Translations under genes and position numbers: made by a program
Notes under the pieces: generated by a model
Seen by the model: only the letters and a program-made list of their open reading frames with translations
Database searches by the model: none
Told to the model about the DNA's origin: nothing
Shown: in pieces, positions 22,027-31,737 of the stretch
Layout of the letters: every line of letters starts with the position of its first letter
Position numbering within the stretch: the first letter of the stretch is position 1
Assembly: GCF_910592395.1 (NCBI RefSeq)
Contig: NC_088313.1
Coordinates: forward strand, 12,852,437 to 12,912,436
DNA: 60,000 bases
Direction of reading: 5' to 3'
Source of the DNA: Lineus longissimus
Taxonomy: Eukaryota > Nemertea > Pilidiophora > Heteronemertea > Lineidae

Positions 22027-22473
22027 GTGACCAAGAATGCTATTTCCCCCTTTTTCCTGATCAGTGTTGTAGCGGAGCCAGTCTGATGTTGTGGGGAAAA
22101 ATATTTCTTTCCGTCATCATGTCAACAGATTTCCCCGACAAAAGAGCCACAACAGCAGCGGCTCTATAGAGCCGCTGATCAGGAATTAAAGAGGCTAATT
22201 GTGCTTTGGATTGGATCCGAGGCTTAGGGTCTATTTGATACCAATACCATTTACCTTGTTGCTAAAATTTCGTTGAAACCCGCGCTGATTTTCAAATGTA
22301 AAATACCTTTCTTTCAGTATTCAAAATTTGTGAGATCAAGATATTTTGGAATTGATTTACTTTTGGCAAGCTATTGACCCAACAAAGCCGGACATGCCAA
22401 ATTATTCTTTTCGCATGGTAAATGTGTGCTTTTACCTTTGATATATGTTGTTATGAATCACGTGTACGCTCTA

Positions 22474-22560
22474 CAGGCTGGCCCTGAATTATTTTCCTTT
22501 GGACAATAGAATTCTATTGTGTATCCATTGTGTGAAGGAAAATAATTTTGGGCCAACCTG
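22474..22560. mobile_element. 87-bp mariner-type MITE (unit II copy)
   Basis: Near-perfect inverted halves CAGGCTGGCCCTGAATTATT and its complement are flanked by TA on both sides, as for Tc1/mariner insertions. Copies are at 44630-44716, 47982-48067 and 57051-57137. It is absent from unit I. Confidence 0.7.
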
Positions 22561-23192
22561 TATAAAACGTCCTTGGTTTCAGCAGATGTGCCTGGAATTT
22601 TACCGACGAATGTTTGGGGTCACCGCTAACTGCAGTCTTAGCTTATTTGATGTGTGCACAAAAAGGCCAAATATGATTTGTGACACTTATGTATTTTTGA
22701 ATGCCACTTCGACAATCAAATCGCATTGATCCATTCCCGAAATATGCTTCTTTTAACAGAAAATTTCGCGTTCAGAAAGTTTACACAAATTTCGCGAGTA
22801 GGTCATGATCGCGAAAACATTCAGCCGCAAAAATCCTTTTCTTTTCAGCAAGAATTCCATGTCATTGTTGCCATAATGGCATTGCATCCAGGGACAGGCC
22901 CTATGTCGATCGAGGTGATTAAAGAGACTGCATATACAGTATACCCTTCGCAATTAGCATGTATCGTAATGACTCCTAAAAACCTCTAATTCCACACGTC
23001 TTGAATAGTGCCCAAGAATCTTTGGTCCCGGTTGCACCTTAAGTGCACCCGGACCAATTTGGGTGTCCTTAACTGCAATAAGGTTCCTTATGTACACCCA
23101 GTTTGAAATTCGCACCGATTAAAAACCGGTTGAAAATGGTATGTTTGTCTCGAATTGAAGCAAATCTGAACATTTGCTCTATTCCCCCCTTA

Positions 23193-23271
23193 AAATCTTA
23201 CGAGTTCAGTCAATTCTTCGATATGGAGAGGCATGCTCGACGATATTCAGATGTGCGTTGCCTCTTTCACC
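23193..23271 (+). pseudogene. Ghost fragment of the PAN exon (unit II)
   Basis: Same fragment as 8121-8190, continuing into TTTCACCAC as the real exon does. It lies about 300 bases upstream of the intact PAN exon. It has no splice sites, and the Cys spacing is disrupted by TGGAGAGGC in place of TGGTATGGC. Confidence 0.6.
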
Positions 23272-23572
23272 ACATAAAATACACTAAAAGCCTTCATAGA
23301 ATTTGTTCATCTTATAGTATATAGGTTGTCCTTTACAAACCCTATACAGATGCTATATCGTTATAGATTCTATATAGCCTATGGACCATTTTCTTTAAAG
23401 ATTTGCAACAGAGAGTTTTGTCTGTGGCATTAATTTGCGATAACACCATCAATATCTCGAGAAAGAAGGTCGTCAAATCAAGAATTCTAAATTTTGAGTT
23501 CGTAAACCCTGTAAATGCAATTCATGACTAGGGAGTTATTGCACGTTCTGATCAACATGGCCAGAGCTTCAG

Positions 23573-23844
23573 CAAGTTTAGTGTTTTCCTCATTTCAATT
23601 CATGACAATGCACATTAACGGAACTGATAACAATCTCACTTTCGCAACCTTACCAGTTCAGTCAATTCTTCGATGTGGTATGGCATGCTCGAATATTCAG
23701 ATGTGCGATACCTTTTTCACCTATCCCCAGAACGACCATGACGGCCATGATCAAACGGGAACCTGTCATCTTCACAGGGATTCTGCTACCAATGACAGGA
23801 CTTGCAGAGACGGGAAAACAGGACATTGGCTCTGGAAAAAGCAG
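23573..23844 (+). CDS. PAN/apple-like exon of the unit II secreted gene
   Basis: The exon is 272 bp with acceptor GCTTCAG/CA (phase 1) and donor AAGCAG/GTAGCT (phase 0). The encoded module reads SLVFSSFQFMTM, then LRCGMACSNIQMCDTFF and TCHLHRD: the Cys-x3-Cys-x5-Cys spacing and later Cys of PAN/apple folds. The alternative start at 23524 gives a poor, charged leader (MTRELLHVL), so I favour splicing from 22026. It joins in frame to 25267. Confidence 0.6.
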
Positions 23845-25266
23845 GTAGCTAATGGGTGATATGAATAAAGACTAGCAAATGCTTTTGCTTCAGTTTTGTA
23901 CAAAGCCTAGTGAAAATCTATATGGAGATTTAGAAAAAATCATTTGCCAGTCTTTGTTCATAATCACTCATTATGTCGGTTTTTATATTCGCAACCTATT
24001 TTGCAATAAAGACATGATTTGCTATCTGTTGTTGCGTACGCAACCGGTTAGACGCCAGGACGGCGGTACTTTCCGTCTTCGGTCAGGTTTTGTTCTCTTC
24101 TCTGTGTTGTTGCCCTACTGATAAGCCCGCACTGCCCTGTTTGATATAGGAATTTAGTTAGTCCTGGACTGGTTGGTTGCCTACCAGGGCTAATAAGGCC
24201 AGTCCCCCAAATTTTTAGTATATTTAGTATGTTATGTTTAATTACAGCTTGTACGAATGACTCGTTCTATGGAACGAACATTATCATTCGCGCAATGCGC
24301 CACTGGATGTTGGAATTTTGTCCAATTTGACTCGTACATTTTGTCGATAACATGCCTATGAAATACACACACTGGCATGGAACTAGCAACACTATGTGCG
24401 AAGTTCGAATTTATAAAATTATCAACGGTATATTTCATTGGAGTATTTCATTCGACTGGGCGAAAACCGGCTAAACTTGAACCCTGAAAATGGACTACAC
24501 ATATGTACATATGATATTTATAGAGCGAAATATCCAGGCAGTCTGTCCGCTCAAAGTGGAATACATTTATGAACTGAAGGCCCTCCTAAAAAGATTGGTT
24601 TTGATAAGGGCCTTGAAGATATTGAGGTCAGTGCAAGATGTCAGTCCCATTGGTAGCTCATTAACTCTGGACCGGCCACCGAATACCCGGCCACCATAGA
24701 TCAGTGTAATTCAGTAGGTGTACGTAATTCTACCTCCGAGTTGGACTCGGAACGAGCCATGACTCCAATTTAGTGGAATCTGCAATCAATATTTTAATGT
24801 TTAGTAAGTATAAAATTGTTCAAACCTCTCTATTTTTCGACTGAGGAATAAACCCAACATGCATGACAAAAGTGATCTGCATTATTTTTCTCGGACCATT
24901 TCCACATCGGCCGTGGCGGTGAGGAGGAAAAACGTTGCAATCTTTACAAATAAATATTATGTATTAAAAATGTGTTTTAATGTGTTTGCGCCAATTTTTC
25001 CCAGATTCCGCAGTTTTCGTAAATTCCACTTAATTCTCATGGCAGTCGGGATGAGATGTGGAGTGGAGCACAACCTCTCTATTATACATACACAGGGTAT
25101 CCTAAAGAGGCATTATACACCTTTACGTTAATAAGTGGTTTATATAATCAAGATGCGTGCATTACTTATGACGATTGTTTTATCAAGAGAGAGCGACAGC
25201 CTCCCATCTCCCACATGTATTAACTTTATAATTTGAACATACTGAACCAAAACGTCGAACTAGCAG
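23845..25266. other. Unit II intron 2
   Basis: Contains the hairpin at 24040-24180 (extended by a local duplication of GGTTGGTTGC). Small frames at 24238, 24490 and 24859 are not shared with units I and IV. Confidence 0.5.
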
Positions 25267-26436
25267 AGGGGCACCTATCGGTCGTACCGTGATGTAAGGA
25301 TCTATGGGCAGTTCCCACCGTGGGCGGCATCGGTATTTTACCACACAGAGCTAAGTGTCATAGTCGCAGTGGCTCGTTTTCATTACTCCTTGAGTCCTTA
25401 TCGTAACGTCTACGTCTACAGCCAAGATGATATAAGCGGATATTTTAAACTGATGTATCATTTTCATTTTCACGAGCTCACATACATTGCTGGCGAATAT
25501 GGCAATGATGTCATAGGTGTTAGCACTCATCATGGACGGAAATCTGTCTCTGAAAAGTTTCGAGCATTTCAATTCGATTTGATTGGAAGTGGCAATTTCC
25601 GAGAGTTTATTCTACCGTATGGTGAACTTGAGAAAAGCGTCGGTCCAAAGAATTCGACGTTCGAATATTTCAAAATGGTGTCATGTGGTGAGAATGTTTT
25701 CTTGGAGTTGACCTTTCGATGCAAATATCAGAAGCACAAAAGCAGGGGAAAAGACCTGTTTATGTCTTGGTTAAATTGGTATAAAATAGTAAACGTAGGG
25801 TTCGTTCTTAAACTTCGGTATGTTAAAAGCCTAACAGAGATAAACTACTCTCCTGTGCCTGAAGTCGAAAGTGCTTTATTATCTGATATGGATGACATCA
25901 TGTTAGAGGATATCCGATGTGATTTGAATGGTTATCTCTATAAATCATCAGCTCGAACACACTCCATCACCATCTTAGAAAAACCGTACGAGTATAATAA
26001 AGCCACGTCGATTATCTTACGTGATGATTTGTTGAGAAACTTGGGAGACTCCGCAATTCTGTCTTTGCTAGGATCATATAATGTCGTCGTTGAGGTTCAT
26101 CGGGCGAAGTTCGTTACCATGAATTTAATGCAGCGTCCTAAGGGTAGCTTCAGGCTTAATCCTAAGGATCACGCTCTATTTCTGTTTAATTTGCAATTGG
26201 GGCCATGCCTGGATGAATCCGAGGTGGAAGCTGAGAATACGTTATTGATGACCTTCCGTGACCCTTTTGTCTCAAATCATTGGTTGATTGTTGGTTCGAA
26301 TGAAAGATTATTTGCCTGGCCCAAATTCGGTACTGGTAAGCAAATGACCGCAAAGGTTAATTTACTCTGTAACGAAGTGCTTGCGTGGACTTATATGGTT
26401 TTTAAAGCTGAGCTGCACGAACACATCTCACAGTAG
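25267..26436 (+). CDS. Terminal exon, unit II: unknown domain, altered C-terminus
   Basis: Acceptor CTAGCAG/AGG at 25266/25267 in phase 0. It shares about 328 colinear codons with the unit I and IV exons; roughly 20 residues differ from unit IV over that span. Near 26356 two extra bases change KVFTL-stop into KVNLLCNEVLAW and lengthen the frame to TAG 26436, so the unit II product carries a new tail of about 27 residues. Predicted total with the two upstream exons is 525 residues. Few Cys and beta-rich composition; no known family recognised. An AAG/GTTAAT donor at 26355 is possible but weak. Confidence 0.7.
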   Translation, partial: RGTYRSYRDVRIYGQFPPWAASVFYHTELSVIVAVARFHYSLSPYRNVYVYSQDDISGYFKLMYHFHFHELTYIAGEYGNDVIGVSTHHGRKSVSEKFRAFQFDLIGSGNFREFILPYGELEKSVGPKNSTFEYFKMVSCGENVFLELTFRCKYQKHKSRGKDLFMSWLNWYKIVNVGFVLKLRYVKSLTEINYSPVPEVESALLSDMDDIMLEDIRCDLNGYLYKSSARTHSITILEKPYEYNKATSIILRDDLLRNLGDSAILSLLGSYNVVVEVHRAKFVTMNLMQRPKGSFRLNPKDHALFLFNLQLGPCLDESEVEAENTLLMTFRDPFVSNHWLIVGSNERLFAWPKFGTGKQMTAKVNLLCNEVLAWTYMVFKAELHEHISQ

Positions 26437-27296
26437 CTGATTAAGAAATTAAGGTGATACGGATACGGCACAGCTGTGGATGCAATATTTCAGACTGCAC
26501 CTATGTCTAATAATTCATTACTGACGTTCATTTTTCGGAACTTGCCCACGAGAATCTTTGTTTAAATCCTTATATCTACGCATTCCACTCTCCACCGTAA
26601 GGCATTGCCGTGTTGCATAAATAATATCATTGATATTCCGGGAGATATGATTGTCGCAATAAGTATTGTGAGGGAAATTACAAATGCAGTAAAGTGTTTT
26701 TCGGATCATTTAGATCTGGCCATATTTACTTAGCTCTTCTCTTGTCACTAAATTGTAATAGTGTGATCACCAAGATTATAGTAATGTTACACAGCCTTGG
26801 GCAGCTAGTTGACTGGGTTTAGTTGACACCCTAAAGGAGCATTGGTTAGGCCAACTTAACGGATGTTTAGTAATCTAGTTTTGTGCAACACCACTATCTT
26901 TTAATAAATGTGATTCTGTCACATTCCGGAGTTCAACTAAGTGCCCTCGGCCAGACGAGATGAAAAACACTATGAGTAAGTCGATGACTCTTATTTGAAT
27001 GACGGTCGCCGTATTTGAAAAATCATCTTTCAAATGAGAGTCTGGAAAGAGTCAGTTCGACCACTAAACTGTTATTGAAATACAACGCAATGGTTTGAAA
27101 TTGAAAGTGAAAGAAAGCGCTATTCGAAGGTTTCAGCTTGCATCTTCTTTTATTGACGGTCATGGCCTCTATGGACCATATAATACAATCCATCAGAATA
27201 CAATACGGTCGGAGACTTTTTCCAGGGGGACATTTTTCACTTCTACACTGGCTTGTGTGACCCAGTTCATTTTTGTCATCGATCAATTGAGTTCAC
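26437..27296. other. Unit II 3' flank
   Basis: Collinear with 13263-14264. No coding signal and no clear AATAAA. Confidence 0.45.
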
Positions 27297-27515
27297 CATC
27301 GCGTTGCAAAGATATCTGGTCGATCATCTTCATCAAAACGGAGTTTACGTCCTCATTTCAAAGATGTCTGTTCGCCGTCGTCACCGAGTTGGAGTTCATG
27401 CTCACGTTCGTGTTTCAACGATCGCAGGTTGAGTGCAGTCACCGAGTCGGAGCTTCTGACCACGTTTCAACGATCTCAGGTTGATTATTGTCACCAAGTC
27501 GGAGTTCATGCAAAT
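27297..27515. repeat. 57-bp minisatellite, unit II
   Basis: Same diverged array as at 14265-14490, with CACCGAGT(C/T)GGAG cores. Confidence 0.55.
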
Positions 27516-27816
27516 CTTTTGATCGTTGTGTTTGTATTTTTTATGTCTATTTTAGACTACTTCTCAATGTTGGCTAGATGCATGATTTGCTTTAATGTTA
27601 TCATTAATCCTGTGGTTCTGGTTATCATTCAATCGCGAAGCTTTCAAGCCTCCTGGGATCACTTGATGAGCATGGTTAATTGTGAGATAGAAGACACTTG
27701 CCAGTAAGTTGAAGTGTGATTTAGATTCGATCGAAACCTTCCGACATCCGCGTTCATTCAGGTATATATGGTCAGGTCAGCTAGCGTCTGCGATCTAATG
27801 TTATTACTCCATTCCC

Positions 27817-28523
27817 GATTGAGGGTCCCATGGAATCGCAACGTTTAGCTCATCTCTGCTCATTGAACTTTTTTAAATTGTATGGCTTGCGATTCTGTCA
27901 GGTCCGGCCAATGGCCTGCCACTGGCAAACCTGTAGACCAGTGCAACCTGCTTAGGGTCGGACAATCGGCGGCTAAACCGGTACCCCAACCAGAGTCTTT
28001 GACTTTGGTGTGGAGGGTGGCCAGACACCCAGATGGAACTAAATCCATCTTAAGAGCTGATGAGCTCATTGTCGAGCCCTTGGCCATCTATCGACTCCTG
28101 GAGTGGAGATGGGCTCTGCAAGGAGTTACCCAGCCCGTGAATCAAAATGGCAAGAAAAACAACGAAATCCATACTGGATCGGACGCGTCCCGGGTTATGA
28201 ACGTCCGCGCCTACCACAAGCCAGGGTAGAGGTGATAAATGTGCAACTGGCACCCAGACACCCATAATCTGTCTTCGGCGACAGAACATCGTTATCGGAA
28301 AATGGTATGTGCGAACCCTGAATGCTGCGGACAAGGTCGAACAGCTCGAGTATGAACTTCAGCGGTACAGGTGGAACATTGTTGGTCTGGCTGTGGTCAG
28401 GCTCACTGGTACAGGTGAGATGACAAAAGCTGATGGACACAGACTCTTCTTGATTGGTCAACATTCCTAGCGTGGGCATGGAACAGCAGGCTTGGTTCAT
28501 AAGGACACGGCTCCAGCAGTTCT
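27817..28523 (+). pseudogene. Decayed RTE-type endonuclease, 5' part (unit II)
   Basis: Same fragment as 19240-19965, with the WYVRTLNAADKVEQLEYEL block near 28306. Its other half is displaced to 42340-42912 by the 13.6 kb of later insertions. Confidence 0.65.
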
Positions 28524-28732
28524 AAAAGCAACTAATTGGTAGCTCCTATTGCACCAACTGTGAAATTACTAAAAACTAACCAATAATTAGTTGTTCCAAC
28601 TAAAAAGGGTATAGTAAAACTACCATTAAAATGGTTAAGAATTACCAGAGTTAAAACAACTAATTTCACAGTCAGTGTAATAGCAACTACATGTACCAGA
28701 GTAGTAAAACATAACTATAATTAGTTACTTTT
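28524..28732. mobile_element. Hairpin MITE inside the RTE fragment (unit II)
   Basis: Orthologous to 19966-20178. Its right neighbour (ACTATTTAATT) is cut by the composite insertion. Confidence 0.6.
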
Positions 28733-29114
28733 ACTATTTAATTGGCTCACTGTCTATAGTGACCATTAAAGTTGCATGGGTTTTTTAACCTCATTTTGCG
28801 ATAACCTCGTTTGTCCATAAGGGCTGACCGATTCGGGCGCAATCGGCATCATTGGCTGTGTTTGGCATCATAGGTGTGTCTCGTGAAGTGATTTTGGACA
28901 ACAAACCATCGTATATATCTGTTTTTTTCGTTTTTCCATGTAATTTTGCCACGCCCCTTTTCCAGGGTGTTAGTCATATTGATTTATTATGGTCATATGT
29001 ACGTACATTCGTACAAGGGGACGAGCTTACTATGTTCCAACAAATCGAGTACATTCGCAAAATGTTGATTTTTTGGAAGCGTGTGAGTAGTGCAAATCGG
29101 CCACAAACAATTTA

Positions 29115-29151
29115 TTCCATTTGATTCCATTTGATTCCATTTGATTCCATC
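29115..29151. repeat. Short tandem repeat, TTCCATTTGA-type
   Basis: About 3.5 perfect 10-bp copies ending at TTCCATCG. Confidence 0.7.
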
Positions 29152-29200
29152 GACAAATATTTAAAGAAAAGAACGAATATCGTGCCAGTTCGATAGTTTC

Positions 29201-29990
29201 AGGTTTGATTAGTAAGGTTTGATCCGGGGGTGTGATAATGATATGCTACATTAGCCGATAATCAACCTGGGATCGATGAAGTATTGCAGGTGTATGACTG
29301 TATGCAACTAAGCTTATGGTGAGCATTCGAAACGAGGTAATCACCGTAACTACCGTCATCCATTAATGTTTACATCGTTCACTGCTTGCTTTCCGTACAA
29401 AATCAGTAAGTTTTCAGATGTCGAGGTGATGGAAATACTCATCGAAGTGTCAATTAGTTGTCTGTGAATCGCTGGCAGCATTGGTATGACCTGGTTTGGG
29501 TGACACTGACTGACAGAGTTGCACTTGCAGCCTGATGCGGATGGCCGGTGAATTCTGAAGTCAACGTATACGTATAGGCCGGACATCCTAAACAGCGTCC
29601 ACCAGCGTCCACCAGGTTTCAAAGTTATCAAAATTATATTTAGGTTTGATTAGTAAGGTTTGATCCGGGGGTGTGATAATGATATGCTACATTAGCCGAT
29701 AATCAACCTGGGATCGATGAAGTATTGCAGGTGTATGACTGTATGCAACTAATCAGTAAGTTTTCAGATGTTGAGGTGATGGAAATACTCATCGAAGTGT
29801 CAATTAGTTGTCTGTGAATCGCTGGCAGCATTGGTATGACCTGGTTTGGGTGACACAGACTGACAGAGTTGCACTTGCAGCCTGATGCGGATGGCCGGTG
29901 AATTCTGAAGTCAACGTATACGTATAGGCCGGACATCCTAAACAGCGTCCACCAGCGTCCACCAGGTTTCAAAGTTATCAAAATTATATT
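29201..29990. repeat. Tandem duplication, 440 bp and 349 bp copies
   Basis: Copy 1 (29201-29640) and copy 2 (29642-29990) are almost identical, except that copy 2 lacks 29311-29401 (91 bp). Both keep a minus-strand frame of about 80 residues (RWWTLFRMSGLYVYVDF, then HRPSASGCKCNSV), which I do not recognise. The missing block lacks GT/AG ends on either strand, so a retained intron is unlikely. Confidence 0.8.
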
Positions 29991-30398
29991 TTCTTGACAT
30001 TATTATTAGGTTATTTAAAACATATTTTGCAAGTTTCATTGCAATATATTGAAAAATAAGTGAATTATCTGTGCTAGAAGGCTGTAGGAAAAACCCGGAG
30101 GAAAAGCTGGCGGTATGTTTCTTCTGGATTAGGCCTACCCACAAGTATGTCTGTGAATAATTTAACAATCTGTAATGAAAAAGGTGAATTCACTGATGAC
30201 GGCTCATCCAAGGCAACCAATTTGGCCCCAGGCTTTGGCCAGGCTTATTTGCCTTCTCTTCCCAACAGCGATGGATATGAAAACTCCCTGCACTCCTTCG
30301 TGTACGTGGTGAAGTCTTTTCAATGTATTTCACTATTTTTAAACAAAGATTAGATTGCTTATGTAAACTCATCCTTATCATGTACATGTATTTTGCAA

Positions 30399-30770
30399 TT
30401 AACGTAGCGAGAAGTCACCACTATAACAGATAAAACTTACATCAATACGCCTGCATATTTCACTGGTAGAGTAACCTGGCCCACTAGCACTGGCTCCACC
30501 ATGTCCACTTGCACTGGAACGACTACAACAATCGTTCGTGCCAACCAACAAAAAAATGTCCGAAAACGAAGACCATCTAATCCGCCGACATTTTTCTAAC
30601 AAGCCGGCAGTTTCATAACCCTTGTATGCAAAAGTTATATGGCTCTTGAACGAACTCCCCAACGCCTCATTATCCACGTACTTCAAAATTGATGCGGAAA
30701 AAATTGCAGTACGCTTCTCATTCTCCGACACTCCCACCATTTTGGTTTTTTTCTTTGATATCTGTGTCAA
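30399..30770 (-). pseudogene. SGNH-hydrolase-like fragment in the composite insertion
   Basis: The minus-strand frame of 123 residues contains KRTAIFSASILKYVD, where SGNH proteins have a Ser in a GDS-like box; the Asp position here is Ala. About 45 residues later comes DIFLLVGTNDC, resembling the GxND block III. Such domains occur as esterases in some transposable elements and in invertebrate orphan genes. The C-terminal half with the catalytic Asp/His is not found. The call rests on two motifs. Confidence 0.35.
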
Positions 30771-30984
30771 TTCGTTGTTTTTGCGACGACCAATAATGAC
30801 GAATCATCAGCAAGAGTATTGACTTGTCGTAGTGGCCGGTAAGGGCGATGGGACGAGGCCTTATCACTAAGTCCGTAGTGTAACTAGTTGTAACAACCCT
30901 TCTTGGTTTATGCACATTTTGCAGTATTTATACCCTTAAAGAAGCAAATGCTTTCAACACATATAATCTGTGCCTCTTAATGAT

Positions 30985-31167
30985 TCAGCGATATCTAGAA
31001 ATCATCACTTGCGTGTTTCCAGGGAATGTGAAGATTTTTTTCATATTTTTGCATTTTTCTCCAAATATAGGGTTTAAAATGTGCCTTAGCCTGATTATAC
31101 TTCTAAGCTCTTCAATTAGTACTCGCATTTTAGTCTGGCGGTCCGCCATCTTGGATTCAGTAAGTGA
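30985..31167 (-). other. Minus-strand coiled-coil-like frame near the insertion edge
   Basis: A 60-codon frame begins MADRQTKMRVLIEELRSIIR in an AAGATGGCGG start context and precedes the SGNH-like fragment on the same strand. Possibly the first exon of the same decayed gene; no family recognised. Confidence 0.3.
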
Positions 31168-31261
31168 GCCAATTGGTCCAGTCCCTGTACACATTGACAA
31201 CATTACAGCAATCATTTCTCACAGTGAGCCATTATCGCCGAAGGGCTTGTTTTAAATAGAG

Positions 31262-31716
31262 TGTCGTGTCGCCTTGCGGTGTTCACGGCCGCTCCGGGAT
31301 TGGTGCATTACCAACATTTTATTGCTAAAACGGCCATTTTGGGTTCGTTGTTCCGCGGATGATTCCGCCTTTTATAGTAGTAAATGATGCTGTGATCAGC
31401 ATTCATTTAGGACACTAGGAAAGAGGAAACTAACAACAAGATGTATGTATCATGTTAGAATAGCCCACCCAGTACATTTGTGTAAATTGAGACTTAAGCA
31501 AAGTGCATGTCACTGGTTTAGTTCGGCCGTCCTCAGTATAGAGGGCGCCTGTGGGTGGGACATCCCGTCTAGTCCTTTGTCTTTGAGCGCCTGTCAAGGT
31601 TGTGACAGTTGTCACTTTTGTATTTTCAGTTTTACCCTATGCCTGTACTACGAGATAAATAGACGTCTTCTTAGAGTCGAAATCGTCGTTGCTTTCCTTG
31701 ATAGTGTCACATCACA
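31262..31716 (+). repeat. 5' LTR of the BEL/Pao element
   Basis: 455 bp, starts TG and ends CA. It differs from the 3' LTR at about 10 positions (roughly 2%), all substitutions. Confidence 0.92.
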
Positions 31717-31737
31717 GTTAAAATCTTGAGGTTCAAG

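Larger units (their letters stand above)
22027..23572. other. Unit II intron 1
   Basis: Holds the mariner-type MITE (22474-22560), a lone left arm of the fold-back element (about 23031-23130) and a ghost PAN fragment. No conserved coding frame was seen in the rest. Confidence 0.55.
28743..31256 (-). mobile_element. Composite 2.5-kb insertion of unknown class
   Basis: The sister units read continuously across this point, so 28743-31256 is an insertion. An 11-bp inverted match TGGCTCACTGT lies at the left edge and at 31221-31231, but 20-odd bases follow the right match and no target duplication is visible. Coding-like traces are on the minus strand. It contains a large internal tandem duplication. 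The class is unresolved. Confidence 0.5.

Noticed and set aside
25351-25572. Minus-strand frame conserved opposite the terminal exon in all three units
   Set aside because: Explained by constraint on the plus-strand coding frame.
29311-29401. 91-bp block as a spliced-out intron in the second tandem copy
   Set aside because: Block ends are not GT/AG on either strand.
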